A DNA stretch of 64,000 nt from Microbispora amethystogenes (GTDB taxonomy: Bacteria; Actinomycetota; Actinomycetes; Streptosporangiales; Streptosporangiaceae): assembly GCF_016863015.1 (NCBI RefSeq), contig NZ_BOOB01000004.1, positions 208,136-272,135 on the forward strand. The letters run 5' to 3'. The notes below the pieces were generated by a model that saw only the letters and a program-made list of their open reading frames with translations, had not been told where the DNA came from and ran no database searches. The position numbers and the translations under genes were made by a program. This document shows, one piece after another, positions 52,064 to 60,977 of the stretch. Position 1 is the stretch's first letter, and the number at the start of each line of letters is the position of its first letter.

Positions 52064-53305
52064 TCAGCGGTTGCCGCCCCACAGGGCGGTGAGCGCGGTC
52101 GCGGCGAGCACCTTGACGCCGATGCCGATGGCGCGCTCGTCCACGTCGAACTGCGGCCGGTGGAGGTCGACCTCGTCCACGACCCCCGGCGGCCGGGTGC
52201 CCAGGCGGGCGAGCGCGCCGGGCACCGATTCGAGGTACCAGGAGAAGTCCTCGCCGCCGAGGCTCTGCGGGGTGGGCACGGCCCTGTCCTCGCCGATGAT
52301 CTGGGTGACCGCGTCGTGCAGCATCTGGATGCTGGTGGCCTCGTTCACCGTGGGCGGCGTGCCGCGCCGGTAGTCGATCTCGGCGTCCACGCCGTACGCG
52401 CAGGCGACCGAGTCGAGCAGGGCCTTGACGAGGTCGGGGGCCTGGTGCCAGGCCTCCTCGTCCAGCGACCTGATCGTGCCCTGGGCCGTCCCGACGTCCG
52501 GGATCGCGTTGGCCACCGATCCGGCCGAGATCTGGCCCCACACGAGGCTGAGGCTGGACCGGGGGTCCACGCGCCGCGACAGCGCGGCCGGGAGTTCGGT
52601 GACGATCTTGCTGAGCGCGTAGACGAGGTCCACGGTCAGGTGGGGCCGGGCGGTGTGCCCGCCGGGGCCGGCCACCCGGATGCGCAGGCTGTCGCAGGAT
52701 CCGGTGATCGGGCCGGTGCGCAGGCCGACGTGCCCGGCGTCGAGGCGCGGGTCGCAGTGCAGCGCGAAGATGCGGTCGACGTCGTTCAGGCCGCCGTCGC
52801 GCATGACCTCCAGGGCGCCGCTCGCCACCTCCTCGGCGGGCTGGAAGATCAGCCGTACCCGGCCGGGCAGCGCGCCCGCGTCGGCCTGCTGCGCCAGGAA
52901 CAGCCCCGCGCCGATGACCATGGCCGTGTGCACGTCATGGCCGCAGGCGTGGCAGGCGTTCGGGTTCGTGGAGCGATAGGGGACGTCCTTCTCGTCCTCC
53001 ATCGGCAGCGCGTCGATGTCGGCGCGCAGGGCGACCGTCGGCCCCTCGCCCCGGCCGAGGTCCACCCACAGGCCGGTCCCTCGGGACATCGGGTGTGGCG
53101 TGAGACCGGCGTCGGTCATGCGCTCGGCGATCTTCTCCGTCGTGCGATGCTCGCTGAAGGCGATCTCCGGATGCGCGTGCAGGTCGCGCCGGAACTCGAT
53201 CAGCTCATCGTTGTGCTCGCGAAGGAAGTCCGCCAGTTGCGCGGCCAGGTCGGTGCTTCCCGGCACGGCCGCGTCCGGCGTAGCGAGCTTCGATGAGGTG
53301 GCCAC
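52064..53305 (-). CDS. M20-family amidohydrolase/peptidase (AmiA/AmiB-like)
   Basis: A 413-residue zinc hydrolase. GTG 53305 has AAGGGA 6 bases upstream; ATG codons further up are possible. HACGHDVHTAM (about residue 120) and the nearby PAEEVASGA give the metal-binding His/Cys and the catalytic Glu. A dimerisation domain (IRVAGPGGHTARPHLTVD) and the C-terminal zinc ligand region (SLGGEDFSWYLE) follow. The family hydrolyses N-acyl amino acids or other amide bonds; the substrate is unknown. M. tuberculosis has amiA1/amiB1 in the corresponding neighbourhood. Confidence 0.9.
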   Translation of the reverse strand: MATSSKLATPDAAVPGSTDLAAQLADFLREHNDELIEFRRDLHAHPEIAFSEHRTTEKIAERMTDAGLTPHPMSRGTGLWVDLGRGEGPTVALRADIDALPMEDEKDVPYRSTNPNACHACGHDVHTAMVIGAGLFLAQQADAGALPGRVRLIFQPAEEVASGALEVMRDGGLNDVDRIFALHCDPRLDAGHVGLRTGPITGSCDSLRIRVAGPGGHTARPHLTVDLVYALSKIVTELPAALSRRVDPRSSLSLVWGQISAGSVANAIPDVGTAQGTIRSLDEEAWHQAPDLVKALLDSVACAYGVDAEIDYRRGTPPTVNEATSIQMLHDAVTQIIGEDRAVPTPQSLGGEDFSWYLESVPGALARLGTRPPGVVDEVDLHRPQFDVDERAIGIGVKVLAATALTALWGGNR

Positions 53306-53381
53306 GGGTCTTCCCTTCTCCGGTGAGCCGTCCCGGCCACGGGTCATCGGATCGTCCATATGATCACTAAAAGAAGTCATG

Positions 53382-53397
53382 AAAAAGCCCAGAAGGG
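53382..53397 (-). terminator. Weak hairpin with T-run downstream of the YbdK-type gene
   Basis: On the minus strand GCCC-TTCT-GGGC followed by TTTTT. The stem is only 4-5 bp. It may end the carboxylate-amine ligase transcript before the amidohydrolase; the interval 53306-53549 otherwise shows no gene. Confidence 0.3.
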
Positions 53398-53549
53398 CCG
53401 AGCGGGCGTGCCTCGCCTCCACCGACCCTTCATTCACAATCCTCCCATGCCGCGAGCCCTTGATACGGCGGGTTACCCAGTATTTACACCGGTCATCGCC
53501 GATTGTCAGAGTTGCGGCGCAGTTTCCCGGACATATCAGACGTACCCCT

Positions 53550-54722
53550 TCAGGAGCCCGATTGTCCGGCGTCGCGGTTGGGGTTCGACGTCACGAACCT
53601 GTCCTCGGCGAGCTCGATGATCGTGGCATCGACCACGTCCTGGAGGCTCCCGCCGTCGGCGAGGATCGCCCGCTGGCGCTCGGAGGAGCTTCCCTGCTCC
53701 AGCACGTCGGTCACGACCGCCAGTTCCTCGGCACAGCCGAGCCGCTCTGCGACCGGTTCGAGTTCGCGCTGAAGTTCATACAATACGTCGCGCATCGGCG
53801 CCGTAGAGCCATGGTCGTCGGTGATCACGTCCGCGTCGAGACCATATCGCGTCGCGCGCCACTTGTTGTCGCGAACCACCCACGGCGCCGGATGCGGCAG
53901 CGTGTAGCCCCGGTCGATCTGCTGGTCGAACTGCTGCACGAGGCACTGGGACAGCGCGGCGACCATGCCGACCTCGCGCGGCGTGGGGATGCCGTCGAAC
54001 ATCCTGATCTCGATCGTGCCGAAGTCGGGGTGCGGCCGGATGTCCCACCACACCTCCTTGATGCTGCGGATCGTGCCCGCCTTGATCAGCGTGTCCATGT
54101 ACTCCTCGAACTCGGCCCAGTCGGCAAGCAGATGCGGCGGCCCGGCGGTGGGCAGCGAGCCGAAGACGATGGCCCGGCTCGACGCCAGCCCGGTGTCCTG
54201 CCCGCCCCAGTAGGGGCTGGAGGAGGTGAGCGCGAGGAAGTGCGGCAGGTACGCCGCGAGGGCGTTGACGATCGGGATGACCTTGTCCCGCTCCCGCACG
54301 CCGACGTGGACGTGCACGCCGAACGTCTGGATGCGCCAGGCGAGCCACTGCATCTCCTCGACCAGTTCCACGTACCGCTGGTTGGGCGCGTAGACGGCGT
54401 CCCGCCAGTCGCTGATCGCGTGGGTCCCGGTGCAGGCGAGCGCCATGCCGCGCGGCTCGACCACCTCGGCCAGCCGGTCGATGCTCTTGCGCAGGTCCTG
54501 TACGGCCTCCGCGACCGTGTGGCAGACATCGGTGATGATCTCGACCTGCGACTGCATCAGCTCGTGCATCGCCTTGGGCCGCTGGCCCTCACTGAGGTCG
54601 GGGACCGCGGCGAGCACGTCCCTCGCGTCCTGGCGCAGATGCCGCGTGTGCGTGTCGACGAGCTGAAGCTCCCACTCCACCCCGAGCGTCGCGCCCCGCG
54701 AGGGATTGAACTCGATGGTCAC
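53550..54722 (-). CDS. YbdK-type carboxylate-amine ligase (GCS2 family)
   Basis: A 390-residue ATP-dependent ligase of the glutamate-cysteine ligase 2 superfamily. GTG 54722 follows GGAGG at 6 bases. TLGVEWELQLVD opens the protein (metal/ATP acid), MHELMQSQVEIITDVC holds acidic binding residues, HVHVGVRERDKVI is the second metal region, and WWDIRPHPDFGTIEIRMFD is the conserved C-terminal fingerprint. YbdK-type proteins show weak glutamate-cysteine ligase activity; actinobacteria usually make mycothiol rather than glutathione, so the natural substrate is uncertain. Confidence 0.9.
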   Translation of the reverse strand: MTIEFNPSRGATLGVEWELQLVDTHTRHLRQDARDVLAAVPDLSEGQRPKAMHELMQSQVEIITDVCHTVAEAVQDLRKSIDRLAEVVEPRGMALACTGTHAISDWRDAVYAPNQRYVELVEEMQWLAWRIQTFGVHVHVGVRERDKVIPIVNALAAYLPHFLALTSSSPYWGGQDTGLASSRAIVFGSLPTAGPPHLLADWAEFEEYMDTLIKAGTIRSIKEVWWDIRPHPDFGTIEIRMFDGIPTPREVGMVAALSQCLVQQFDQQIDRGYTLPHPAPWVVRDNKWRATRYGLDADVITDDHGSTAPMRDVLYELQRELEPVAERLGCAEELAVVTDVLEQGSSSERQRAILADGGSLQDVVDATIIELAEDRFVTSNPNRDAGQSGS

Positions 54723-54772
54723 CGCTTGCCTCCATCACCTGGTCGTGCACGTGGTCGTGCCGGACTACGTCG

Positions 54773-54979
54773 TCAGTGGTCAGCCCTACCCCTCATCCAT
54801 CCCCGCACGCCCACGGCCGCGAGCGTCAGCGCCAGGAGGATGTTCACCGCGATCAGCACCCCGTGGACGACGTAGAAGGACGTCCTGTGCCCGTCGGCGA
54901 GGTTGAAGCCCAGGTTGATCCACTCGAAGATCATGAACGCGGCGAGCGCCACGAGAAAGGCGGAGACACGTCTCGTCAT
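54773..54979 (-). CDS. Small two-helix membrane protein of the SCO4848 type
   Basis: A 68-residue protein with two membrane helices (VSAFLVALAAFMIFEWINLGF and FYVVHGVLIAVNILLALTLAAVG) joined by a short loop containing NLADGHRTSF. This matches in size and character the SCO4848 family of actinobacteria. In Streptomyces it neighbours a D-Ala-D-Ala carboxypeptidase and a YihY protein, as it does here. Function unknown; a role at the membrane in wall synthesis is only a guess from context. Confidence 0.8.
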   Translation of the reverse strand: MTRRVSAFLVALAAFMIFEWINLGFNLADGHRTSFYVVHGVLIAVNILLALTLAAVGVRGWMRGRADH

Positions 54980-55072
54980 GTCCCCAGTATCGGCGGCTCT
55001 CCGCGTGGCCCCGAGGTCTATGGGGCATATGTCGCTTCATGCGAAAACAGTCAAGGCTAGGCTGAGCCCCCT

Positions 55073-56365
55073 ATGGGGACGAACCTACGGGCACTCGCCG
55101 CGACCGGGGCGGCGGCGGGGCTGCTGACGACGGCGCTGCTCGGCGCTTCTCCCGCCGCCGGAGCGCGTGCCGAGCCGACTCCGCCCACCCCGCGGGCGAG
55201 CGACACCGCGGCCGCCGCCGGGGCGACCGGGCCGGCCGCCGGGGCCGCCACCGTCGGCGGGGAACGGCTGGCCGGGCACGGCGTCATCGCGCCGGCCGGT
55301 TTCAAGGCGCCGCCCAAGACCGAGTCCTCCGCCTACCTGGTCGCCGACGCGGACACCGGCGCGGTGCTCGCGGCGAAGGACCCGCACGGGCACTACCTGC
55401 CGGCGAGCACGCTGAAGACGCTGACGGCCGTGACGCTGATCCCCCGGCTCGACAAGGACCGCAAGATCAAGCCGAGCGAGAAGGCCTGCAACGTCGAGGG
55501 CAGCGCCGTCGGGATCGTCCCCGAACCGATCTACAAGGTCGACGACCTGATGCGGGCGCTCCTCATGGTCTCCGCCAACGACGCCGCGGTCGCGCTCGCC
55601 GAGGCCAACGGCGGGCTGACCAGGACGCTCGCCGACATGAACAAGCAGGCGCGCAAACTCCAGGCGTACGACACGGCGGCCAGGACGCCGAACGGCCTGG
55701 ACGCCCCGGGCCAGCGCAGTTCGGCGTACGACCTCGCCCTGATCGCCAGGGCCGGGCTGGCGATGCCCGCCTTCCGCGAGTACATCAGCACGAAGGTCGC
55801 CAAGTTCCCGGCGCCGAAGGACTACGGCAAGAAAAAGAAGAAGAAGCACCACGACGACGACTCCGACCCCAGCGAGTCTCCGGCGCCCGCCTACTACGAG
55901 ATGGCCAACCACAACCGGCTGCTCGGGCGTTACAAGGGCATGCTCGGCGTCAAGAACGGCTGGACGTCGAAGGCCCTCGGCAGCTTCGTGGGCGCGGCCC
56001 GCCGTGACGGTCACACGATCATCGTCGTGATCATGCATCACCCCGGCGGCTTCTGGGAGGAGGTCTCCAAGCTGCTCGACTGGGGCTTCGCCGCGCGGAG
56101 CCGGGTCGCCCCCATCGGCGAGCTGGTCCGGCCGGCGCCCGACCCCACGCCCTCGTCGTCCGCCCTGGCCGTACGGCCCACTCAGACGCCCGGCGCGGCG
56201 GGCGGCACAGGCGGCGACGCGCACAGGGTCGCGGGAAGGGAGCCCGCGGGTTCGGGACCGGTCGTCCCCCTGTTCGCCGGTGGTGGCCTGGTGGCGATTC
56301 TCGCCCTCGGCGGCGCGTACGCCCGGCGCCGCCGGTCCCGCAGGGAGGACCCCTCCGGCGGTTGA
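55073..56365 (+). CDS. dacB: D-alanyl-D-alanine carboxypeptidase (S11 family)
   Basis: A 430-residue penicillin-binding protein that trims the last D-Ala from peptidoglycan peptides. A signal peptide (residues 1-30) and Ala-rich spacer precede the catalytic domain: SxxK is STLK (about residue 112), SxN is SAN (about 165), and the KTG box is KNG (VKNGWTSKALGSF). A Lys/His/Asp-rich insert (KKKKKKHHDDD-like) lies before NHNRLLGRYKG. The C terminus has a membrane helix (LFAGGGLVAILALGGAYA) and basic tail, so it is anchored outside. No Shine-Dalgarno sequence; TAGGCT (55058-55063) suggests a nearly leaderless transcript. Confidence 0.92.
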   Translation: MGTNLRALAATGAAAGLLTTALLGASPAAGARAEPTPPTPRASDTAAAAGATGPAAGAATVGGERLAGHGVIAPAGFKAPPKTESSAYLVADADTGAVLAAKDPHGHYLPASTLKTLTAVTLIPRLDKDRKIKPSEKACNVEGSAVGIVPEPIYKVDDLMRALLMVSANDAAVALAEANGGLTRTLADMNKQARKLQAYDTAARTPNGLDAPGQRSSAYDLALIARAGLAMPAFREYISTKVAKFPAPKDYGKKKKKKHHDDDSDPSESPAPAYYEMANHNRLLGRYKGMLGVKNGWTSKALGSFVGAARRDGHTIIVVIMHHPGGFWEEVSKLLDWGFAARSRVAPIGELVRPAPDPTPSSSALAVRPTQTPGAAGGTGGDAHRVAGREPAGSGPVVPLFAGGGLVAILALGGAYARRRRSRREDPSGG

Positions 56366-56374
56366 CGCCCGCCG
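56356..56374. terminator. Short hairpin at the convergent dacB/yihY stops
   Basis: CGGCGG (56356-56361), 7-base loop containing the dacB stop, CCGCCG (56369-56374), immediately before the yihY stop. A shorter TGAC/GTCA repeat (56363-56366, 56374-56377) overlaps it. Confidence 0.4.
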
Positions 56375-57337
56375 TCAGGCCGTGCCGTGGGTGGGGGTGG
56401 TCGCGGGCGAGGGAAGCGGAGTGGGCTCGGGAGGCGGGCCGAGGGTGGCCGTCGCCGTCCACGCGGCGGCGTAGAGGATCACCCGGGCCGAGAGGTTGAT
56501 CCACAGCAGCAGCCCCACGACCACCGCGAACGTGCCGTACACGGGGTTGTGCAGGGTGCTGGAGAGGATCAGCGCGGCGAGCTGCTTCAGCACCCCGAAG
56601 CCGACCGCGCCCAGCAGCGCGCCCCTGAGCACGTCGAGGAACGGCTGCGCCGGTTTGGCCAGCCAGCCGAGGATGACCAGGAAGAGCAGCAGGTCGGCGA
56701 CGAGGCTCGCGGCCACCCCGGCGAGCCAGACGCCGAGACCGGCCAGCGGCGAGGAGCCGAGGCCGAGCCAGCCGGCGACCGTGCTCGTGGCCCCGGTGGC
56801 GAAGCCGCTCGCGATCACCGAGGCGAGCAGGACGACGCCCATGAGCACGAGCGCGACGAGGTCGCGCAGCTTGCCGACGAAGTAGTTGAGCGGCGGCTCA
56901 CAGGTCATCCAGACGGTGCGCAGGGCCCCGCGCAGCGCGTCCATCGCGCCCAGACCGGCGTAGAGCAGGCCGAGGAGGCCGATGATCCCGGCCCGCGCCC
57001 GCGCCCCGGCGAGCTGGTCGATGTGCAACTGCCCGGCGAGGCCGGGAAGCTGGCTGTTGATCGCCTCGGTGAGCGTCTCGAGCGCGTCCGGGCGGATCGT
57101 CACGACGTACCCGAACAGCGCGAAGGCCAGCGCGATCAGCGGGAAGAACGACAGGAACGCGAAGTAGGTGATGGCGCCCGCGAGCCGGTCGCCCGTCTGC
57201 ACCTGGTAGCGCTGCACGGTCCGGATGAGGTGGTCGAGCGCGCGGAAGCGGATCCGGTTGCGCTCGATCCACACCCGGCCCGCCGCCTTGACCGCGTCCA
57301 CCCGCCGGGTGACCTGCTGGACGATCCCCATCCCCAT
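56375..57337 (-). CDS. YihY/BrkB-family inner-membrane protein
   Basis: A 320-residue protein with six hydrophobic segments. Family marks: GDRLAGAITYFAFLSFFPLIALAFALFGYV near the N terminus, GLLYAGLGAMDALRGALRTVW in the middle, and NPVYGTFAVVVGLLLWINLSARVILYAAAW near the C terminus. Formerly called ribonuclease BN, the family has no confirmed nuclease activity and may be an exporter. ATG 57337 has a possible second start two codons later. It is encoded next to trpS, as in M. tuberculosis (Rv3335c-trpS). Confidence 0.92.
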   Translation of the reverse strand: MGMGIVQQVTRRVDAVKAAGRVWIERNRIRFRALDHLIRTVQRYQVQTGDRLAGAITYFAFLSFFPLIALAFALFGYVVTIRPDALETLTEAINSQLPGLAGQLHIDQLAGARARAGIIGLLGLLYAGLGAMDALRGALRTVWMTCEPPLNYFVGKLRDLVALVLMGVVLLASVIASGFATGATSTVAGWLGLGSSPLAGLGVWLAGVAASLVADLLLFLVILGWLAKPAQPFLDVLRGALLGAVGFGVLKQLAALILSSTLHNPVYGTFAVVVGLLLWINLSARVILYAAAWTATATLGPPPEPTPLPSPATTPTHGTA

Positions 57338-57399
57338 CGCGGTTCTCTACCCCGCGGAGAGGGCTCGATGCCTGCCCACGGATGACCCGCCGGTGCCGG

Positions 57400-58413
57400 T
57401 CAGTCGAAGGACGGGGACGGCAGCAGGCCGAGGCGCTCGCGCACCTGGGCCATCGTCTCGCGGGCCACCGCGCGGGCCCGGGCCGCGCCGGCGACCAGCA
57501 GCCGGTCGAGCTCGGCCTCGTCGGCCAGCAGCTTCTCCGTACGCTCGCGGATCGGGGCGAACGTCTCGATGACCGCCTCGGCGACCTCCTTCTTGAAGGT
57601 GCCGTAGCCCTGCCCGGCGAACCGGGCCTCCAGCTCGGGGATCGGCGTGCCGGTCAGCGCGGAGTGGATCCGCAGCAGGTTGGTGACGCCCGGCTTGTTC
57701 TCCTCGTCGGCGACGACCTCGCTGCCGGTGTCGGTCACCGCGCGCATGATCTTCTTGCGCAGGGCGTTCGGCTCCTCCAGGACGTCGATGATGCCCTGCG
57801 GGCTCGACGACGACTTGGACATCTTGGCGGTCGGGTCCTGGAGGTCGGTGATCTTCTCGACCTCCTTGAGGATGTAGGGGTTCGGCACCTTGAAGGTCGG
57901 GCCGTAGCGGCTGTTGAAGCGCTGCGCGAGGTCGCGGCTGAGCTCCAGGTGCTGCTTCTGGTCCACGCCCACCGGCACCTGGTCGGCCTGGTAGATCAGG
58001 ATGTCGGCCGCCTGGAGGATCGGGTAGGTGAACAGGCCGACGCCGGCCGAGCTCTCGCCGTACCTGGCGGACTTGTCCTTGAACTGGGTCATCCGCCCGG
58101 CCTCACCCATGCCGGTCTGGCAGATGAGGTACCAGGCCAGCTCGCTGTGCTCGCGTACGTGGCTCTGGGCGAACACGGCGGCGCGCTCCGGGTCGAGCCC
58201 CGCGCCGAAGAGCTGGGCGGCGGCGACCCTGGTGCGGCGGCGCAGCTCCTCCGGCTTCGGGGAGACCGTCAGCGCGTGCAGGTCGGCGATGAAGAAGAAG
58301 GCCTCGTGGGTGTCCTGCAACGCGACGTACTGCCGGACGGCGCCGAGGTAGTTCCCCAGGTGGAACGAGTCGGCGGTGGGCTGGATGCCGGACAGGACGC
58401 GAGCGAGAGCCAT
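57400..58413 (-). CDS. trpS: Tryptophanyl-tRNA synthetase
   Basis: A 337-residue class I synthetase that charges tRNA-Trp. The HIGH-type motif is [15 protein letters not shown] (residues about 12-26) and KMSKS is complete ([11 protein letters not shown], about residue 197). [20 protein letters not shown] and [12 protein letters not shown] are conserved substrate-binding regions. Length is that of bacterial TrpS. It is read as its own unit upstream of yihY; no T-box or other leader is evident in the 73 bases upstream. Confidence 0.97.
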   Translation of the reverse strand: MALARVLSGIQPTADSFHLGNYLGAVRQYVALQDTHEAFFFIADLHALTVSPKPEELRRRTRVAAAQLFGAGLDPERAAVFAQSHVREHSELAWYLICQTGMGEAGRMTQFKDKSARYGESSAGVGLFTYPILQAADILIYQADQVPVGVDQKQHLELSRDLAQRFNSRYGPTFKVPNPYILKEVEKITDLQDPTAKMSKSSSSPQGIIDVLEEPNALRKKIMRAVTDTGSEVVADEENKPGVTNLLRIHSALTGTPIPELEARFAGQGYGTFKKEVAEAVIETFAPIRERTEKLLADEAELDRLLVAGAARARAVARETMAQVRERLGLLPSPSFD

Positions 58414-58486
58414 GGGGCAATTCTGTCAGGACTCGCGGGCTGCCCGCGACACACGCGCCGGGCCGCGGACGGCCGTCGGAGGGCCG

Positions 58487-59827
58487 TCAGACGGTCGCGG
58501 CCGGGGGCTCCTCCGCGGGGGTCTCATCGGCGGGGGACGCGTCGGCGGGGGGATTGCGGGTGACGCGGACGCGGGAGACCCGGCGGCCGTCCATCTCGGT
58601 CACGGTCAGCGTGACGCCCGGCGCCTCCGCGACCTCGCCGCGCTGCGGCAGGTGACCGAGGAAGGCCATGACGTACCCGCCCAGCGTCTCGTACGGCCCG
58701 GCGGGCAGCCGCACCCTCGTCTGCGCGTGGAACTCGTCCAGGTTGACCAGCCCGTCGACCTCCACGTCACCGGCGATCACCCGTACGGCGTCGCCGCTCT
58801 CGTCGTACTCGTCGCGGATGTCGCCGACGAGCTCCTCGACCAGGTCCTCCAGCGTCACGATGCCGTCGGTGCCGCCGTACTCGTCCACGACGATGGCGAG
58901 GTGGTGGCCCTCGTCGCGCATCTCGGCCAGCGTGGCGAGCACCCGCTTGCTGGCCGGCACGAGCTTGACCGGCCGGATCGGCACGACCTCGCTGATCGGC
59001 TCCAGCCGCCCGGTCCTGACCGGGTCGAGCAGGTCCCGTACGTGGACGAACCCGATGACGTCGTCGTAGGTGTCGCGGTAGACCGGGAATCGGGAGTGCG
59101 GCATGGCGGCGGCGAGCACGGCGGCCTCGGCGAGCGGCGTGTCGGCGGCCATGAACTCGACCTCGGTGCGGGGCAGCATGACCTCCCTGAGCTGGCGCTT
59201 GCCCGCCGCGAACACCTCGGCGATCACGTCGCGCTCGTCCTGGGTGAGCTCCTTGTGCCCCACGACCATGTCGCGCAACTCCTCGGTCGTCATGGCCGCC
59301 CGGTCGGCGGACGGGTTGCCGCCCACCAGCCGCACGATGCCGTTGGTCGACTTCGACAGCACCCAGATCACCGGACGCGACAGCGTGGCGATCCGGTCGA
59401 GCAGCGGGGCGGTCAGGAGCGACAGGCTCTCCGCCCGCTGGCGGCCGAGCCGCTTGGGCGCGAGCTCGCCGAGCACGAGCGTGACGTACGAGATGGCGAG
59501 CGTGACCGTGACGAACGCGGCGGGCGCGGCGGCGTCCGGCCGCATGCCCCATCCCTCCAGGACCGGGGCGAACTCCGGGCCCAGCGCGTCGGCGCCGAGG
59601 GCGGCCGACAGCACCGTCGCCACCGTGACGCCGACCTGGATGGCGGACAGGAAGCGGTTGGGGTCGCGGGCGAGCTTCTGCACCCGCGCGCCGCGGCGTC
59701 CCTCGCGGCTCAGACGGCGGATCTGGCTCTCCCGCAGGGAGACCATCGCCATCTCGGCCGCCGCGAAGAACCCGCCGATCAGGATGAATATGAGGACCAG
59801 GGCGATGGTCACCGCGACGTTGCTCAC
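58487..59827 (-). CDS. CNNM/CBS-domain transporter-like protein (HlyC/CorC family)
   Basis: A 446-residue membrane protein. An N-terminal CNNM domain with three or four helices (VTIALVLIFILIGGFFAAAEMAM ... YVTLVLGELAPKRLG) is followed by a pair of CBS domains (MLPRTEVEFMAADTPL and RVLATLAEMRDEGHHLAIVVDEYGG). A C-terminal CorC_HlyC domain ends it (VDGLVNLDEFHAQTRVRLP). Related proteins move or sense Mg2+/Co2+; the hemolysin name is historical. GTG 59827 has no strong ribosome-binding site. It is divergent from galE across 161 bases. Confidence 0.92.
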   Translation of the reverse strand: MSNVAVTIALVLIFILIGGFFAAAEMAMVSLRESQIRRLSREGRRGARVQKLARDPNRFLSAIQVGVTVATVLSAALGADALGPEFAPVLEGWGMRPDAAAPAAFVTVTLAISYVTLVLGELAPKRLGRQRAESLSLLTAPLLDRIATLSRPVIWVLSKSTNGIVRLVGGNPSADRAAMTTEELRDMVVGHKELTQDERDVIAEVFAAGKRQLREVMLPRTEVEFMAADTPLAEAAVLAAAMPHSRFPVYRDTYDDVIGFVHVRDLLDPVRTGRLEPISEVVPIRPVKLVPASKRVLATLAEMRDEGHHLAIVVDEYGGTDGIVTLEDLVEELVGDIRDEYDESGDAVRVIAGDVEVDGLVNLDEFHAQTRVRLPAGPYETLGGYVMAFLGHLPQRGEVAEAPGVTLTVTEMDGRRVSRVRVTRNPPADASPADETPAEEPPAATV

Positions 59828-59988
59828 GTCTTTTGTCCGTTCGGGTGTCGGGCGTGCCGGCCGGTCGCCGCGATCTCCACGGCTCGCGGAGATTGCGGTA
59901 CTGGTGGCATTTAACCCGCTCCTCAGGTCAAGCGCGTAAGCTAGGCTCTGGGCCTACATAATCAAACACTTTCGAACAGGAGCGCACA

Positions 59989-60942
59989 GTGCGGTTGCTG
60001 GTTACTGGTGGAGCCGGGTACATCGGCAGCGTCGTGGCGGCGCGGCTCCTGGAGCGCGGGCACGAGGTCACGGTGCTCGACGACCTGTCGACCGGGCACG
60101 CCGACGCGGTGCCGCCCGGCGCGTCGTTCGTGCAGGCGTCGATCACCGAGGCCGCCGGGGTGCTCTCCGAGGGGTTCGACGCCGTGCTCCACTTCGCCGC
60201 CAAGTCACTGGTGGGCGAATCGGTGGAGCGGCCGGGCCTCTACTGGTCGCACAACCTGGGCGGCACGCTGGCGCTGCTCGACGCCATGCGACAGGCCGGA
60301 GTGGACCGGATCGTCTTCTCCTCCACCGCCGCGACGTACGGCGAGCCGGAGCGCACGCCGATCCTGGAGACCGACCCGACCCGGCCCGGCAACCCCTACG
60401 GCGCGTCCAAGCTCGCCGTCGACACCGCGCTGACCGCCTTCGCCGGCCTGTACGGCCTGGGCGCGGTCAGCCTGCGTTACTTCAACGTGGCCGGAGCGTA
60501 CGGCGGGTTCCGCGAGCGGCACACGGTCGAGACCCATCTGATCCCCAACGTCCTGAAGGTGGCGCTCGGCGAGCGGGAGTCGGTGAGCGTCTTCGGCACC
60601 GACTACCCCACCCCGGACGGCACCTGCGTCCGCGACTACGTCCACGTCACGGATCTCGCGGACGCCCACCTGCTCGCCCTCGACGCCTGCGCGCCCGGCG
60701 AGCACCGGATCTACAACCTCGGCAGCGGCAGCGGCTTCTCGGTGAAGGAGGTCGTCGAGGTGTGCCGGGAGGTGACCGGGCACCCCATCCCGGTGACCAC
60801 CGCCCCGCGCCGTCCCGGCGACCCGGCCGTCCTGGTGGCGTCGTCGGAGAAGATCCAGCGCGAGCTCGGCTGGACCCAGGCGCACGGCTCGCTGCGCGAC
60901 ATGGTCGCCGACGCCTGGGCCGCCTGCGCGAAACCCGCCTGA
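59989..60942 (+). CDS. galE: UDP-glucose 4-epimerase
   Basis: A 317-residue extended short-chain dehydrogenase that interconverts UDP-glucose and UDP-galactose using tightly bound NAD. The NAD loop is TGGAGYIGS (residues 6-14), the catalytic triad is Ser-Ser-Thr (FSSTAATYG) with Tyr-x3-Lys ([11 protein letters not shown]), and [10 protein letters not shown] and [12 protein letters not shown] complete the family pattern. GTG 59989 has AGGAG 6 bases upstream. It stands alone, so it probably supplies UDP-galactose for cell-envelope sugars rather than a galactose catabolic operon. Confidence 0.95.
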   Translation: MRLLVTGGAGYIGSVVAARLLERGHEVTVLDDLSTGHADAVPPGASFVQASITEAAGVLSEGFDAVLHFAAKSLVGESVERPGLYWSHNLGGTLALLDAMRQAGVDRIVFSSTAATYGEPERTPILETDPTRPGNPYGASKLAVDTALTAFAGLYGLGAVSLRYFNVAGAYGGFRERHTVETHLIPNVLKVALGERESVSVFGTDYPTPDGTCVRDYVHVTDLADAHLLALDACAPGEHRIYNLGSGSGFSVKEVVEVCREVTGHPIPVTTAPRRPGDPAVLVASSEKIQRELGWTQAHGSLRDMVADAWAACAKPA

Positions 60943-60977
60943 GCTCCTCGCCTTCGGTGTAGGTGGCCGGTCAGGCG
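60936..60977. terminator. Inverted repeat embedding galE and opposing stop codons
   Basis: CGCCTGA (60936-60942) and TCAGGCG (60971-60977), 7 bp, with each arm containing one of the two convergent stop codons. A weak bidirectional terminator candidate. Confidence 0.35.
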
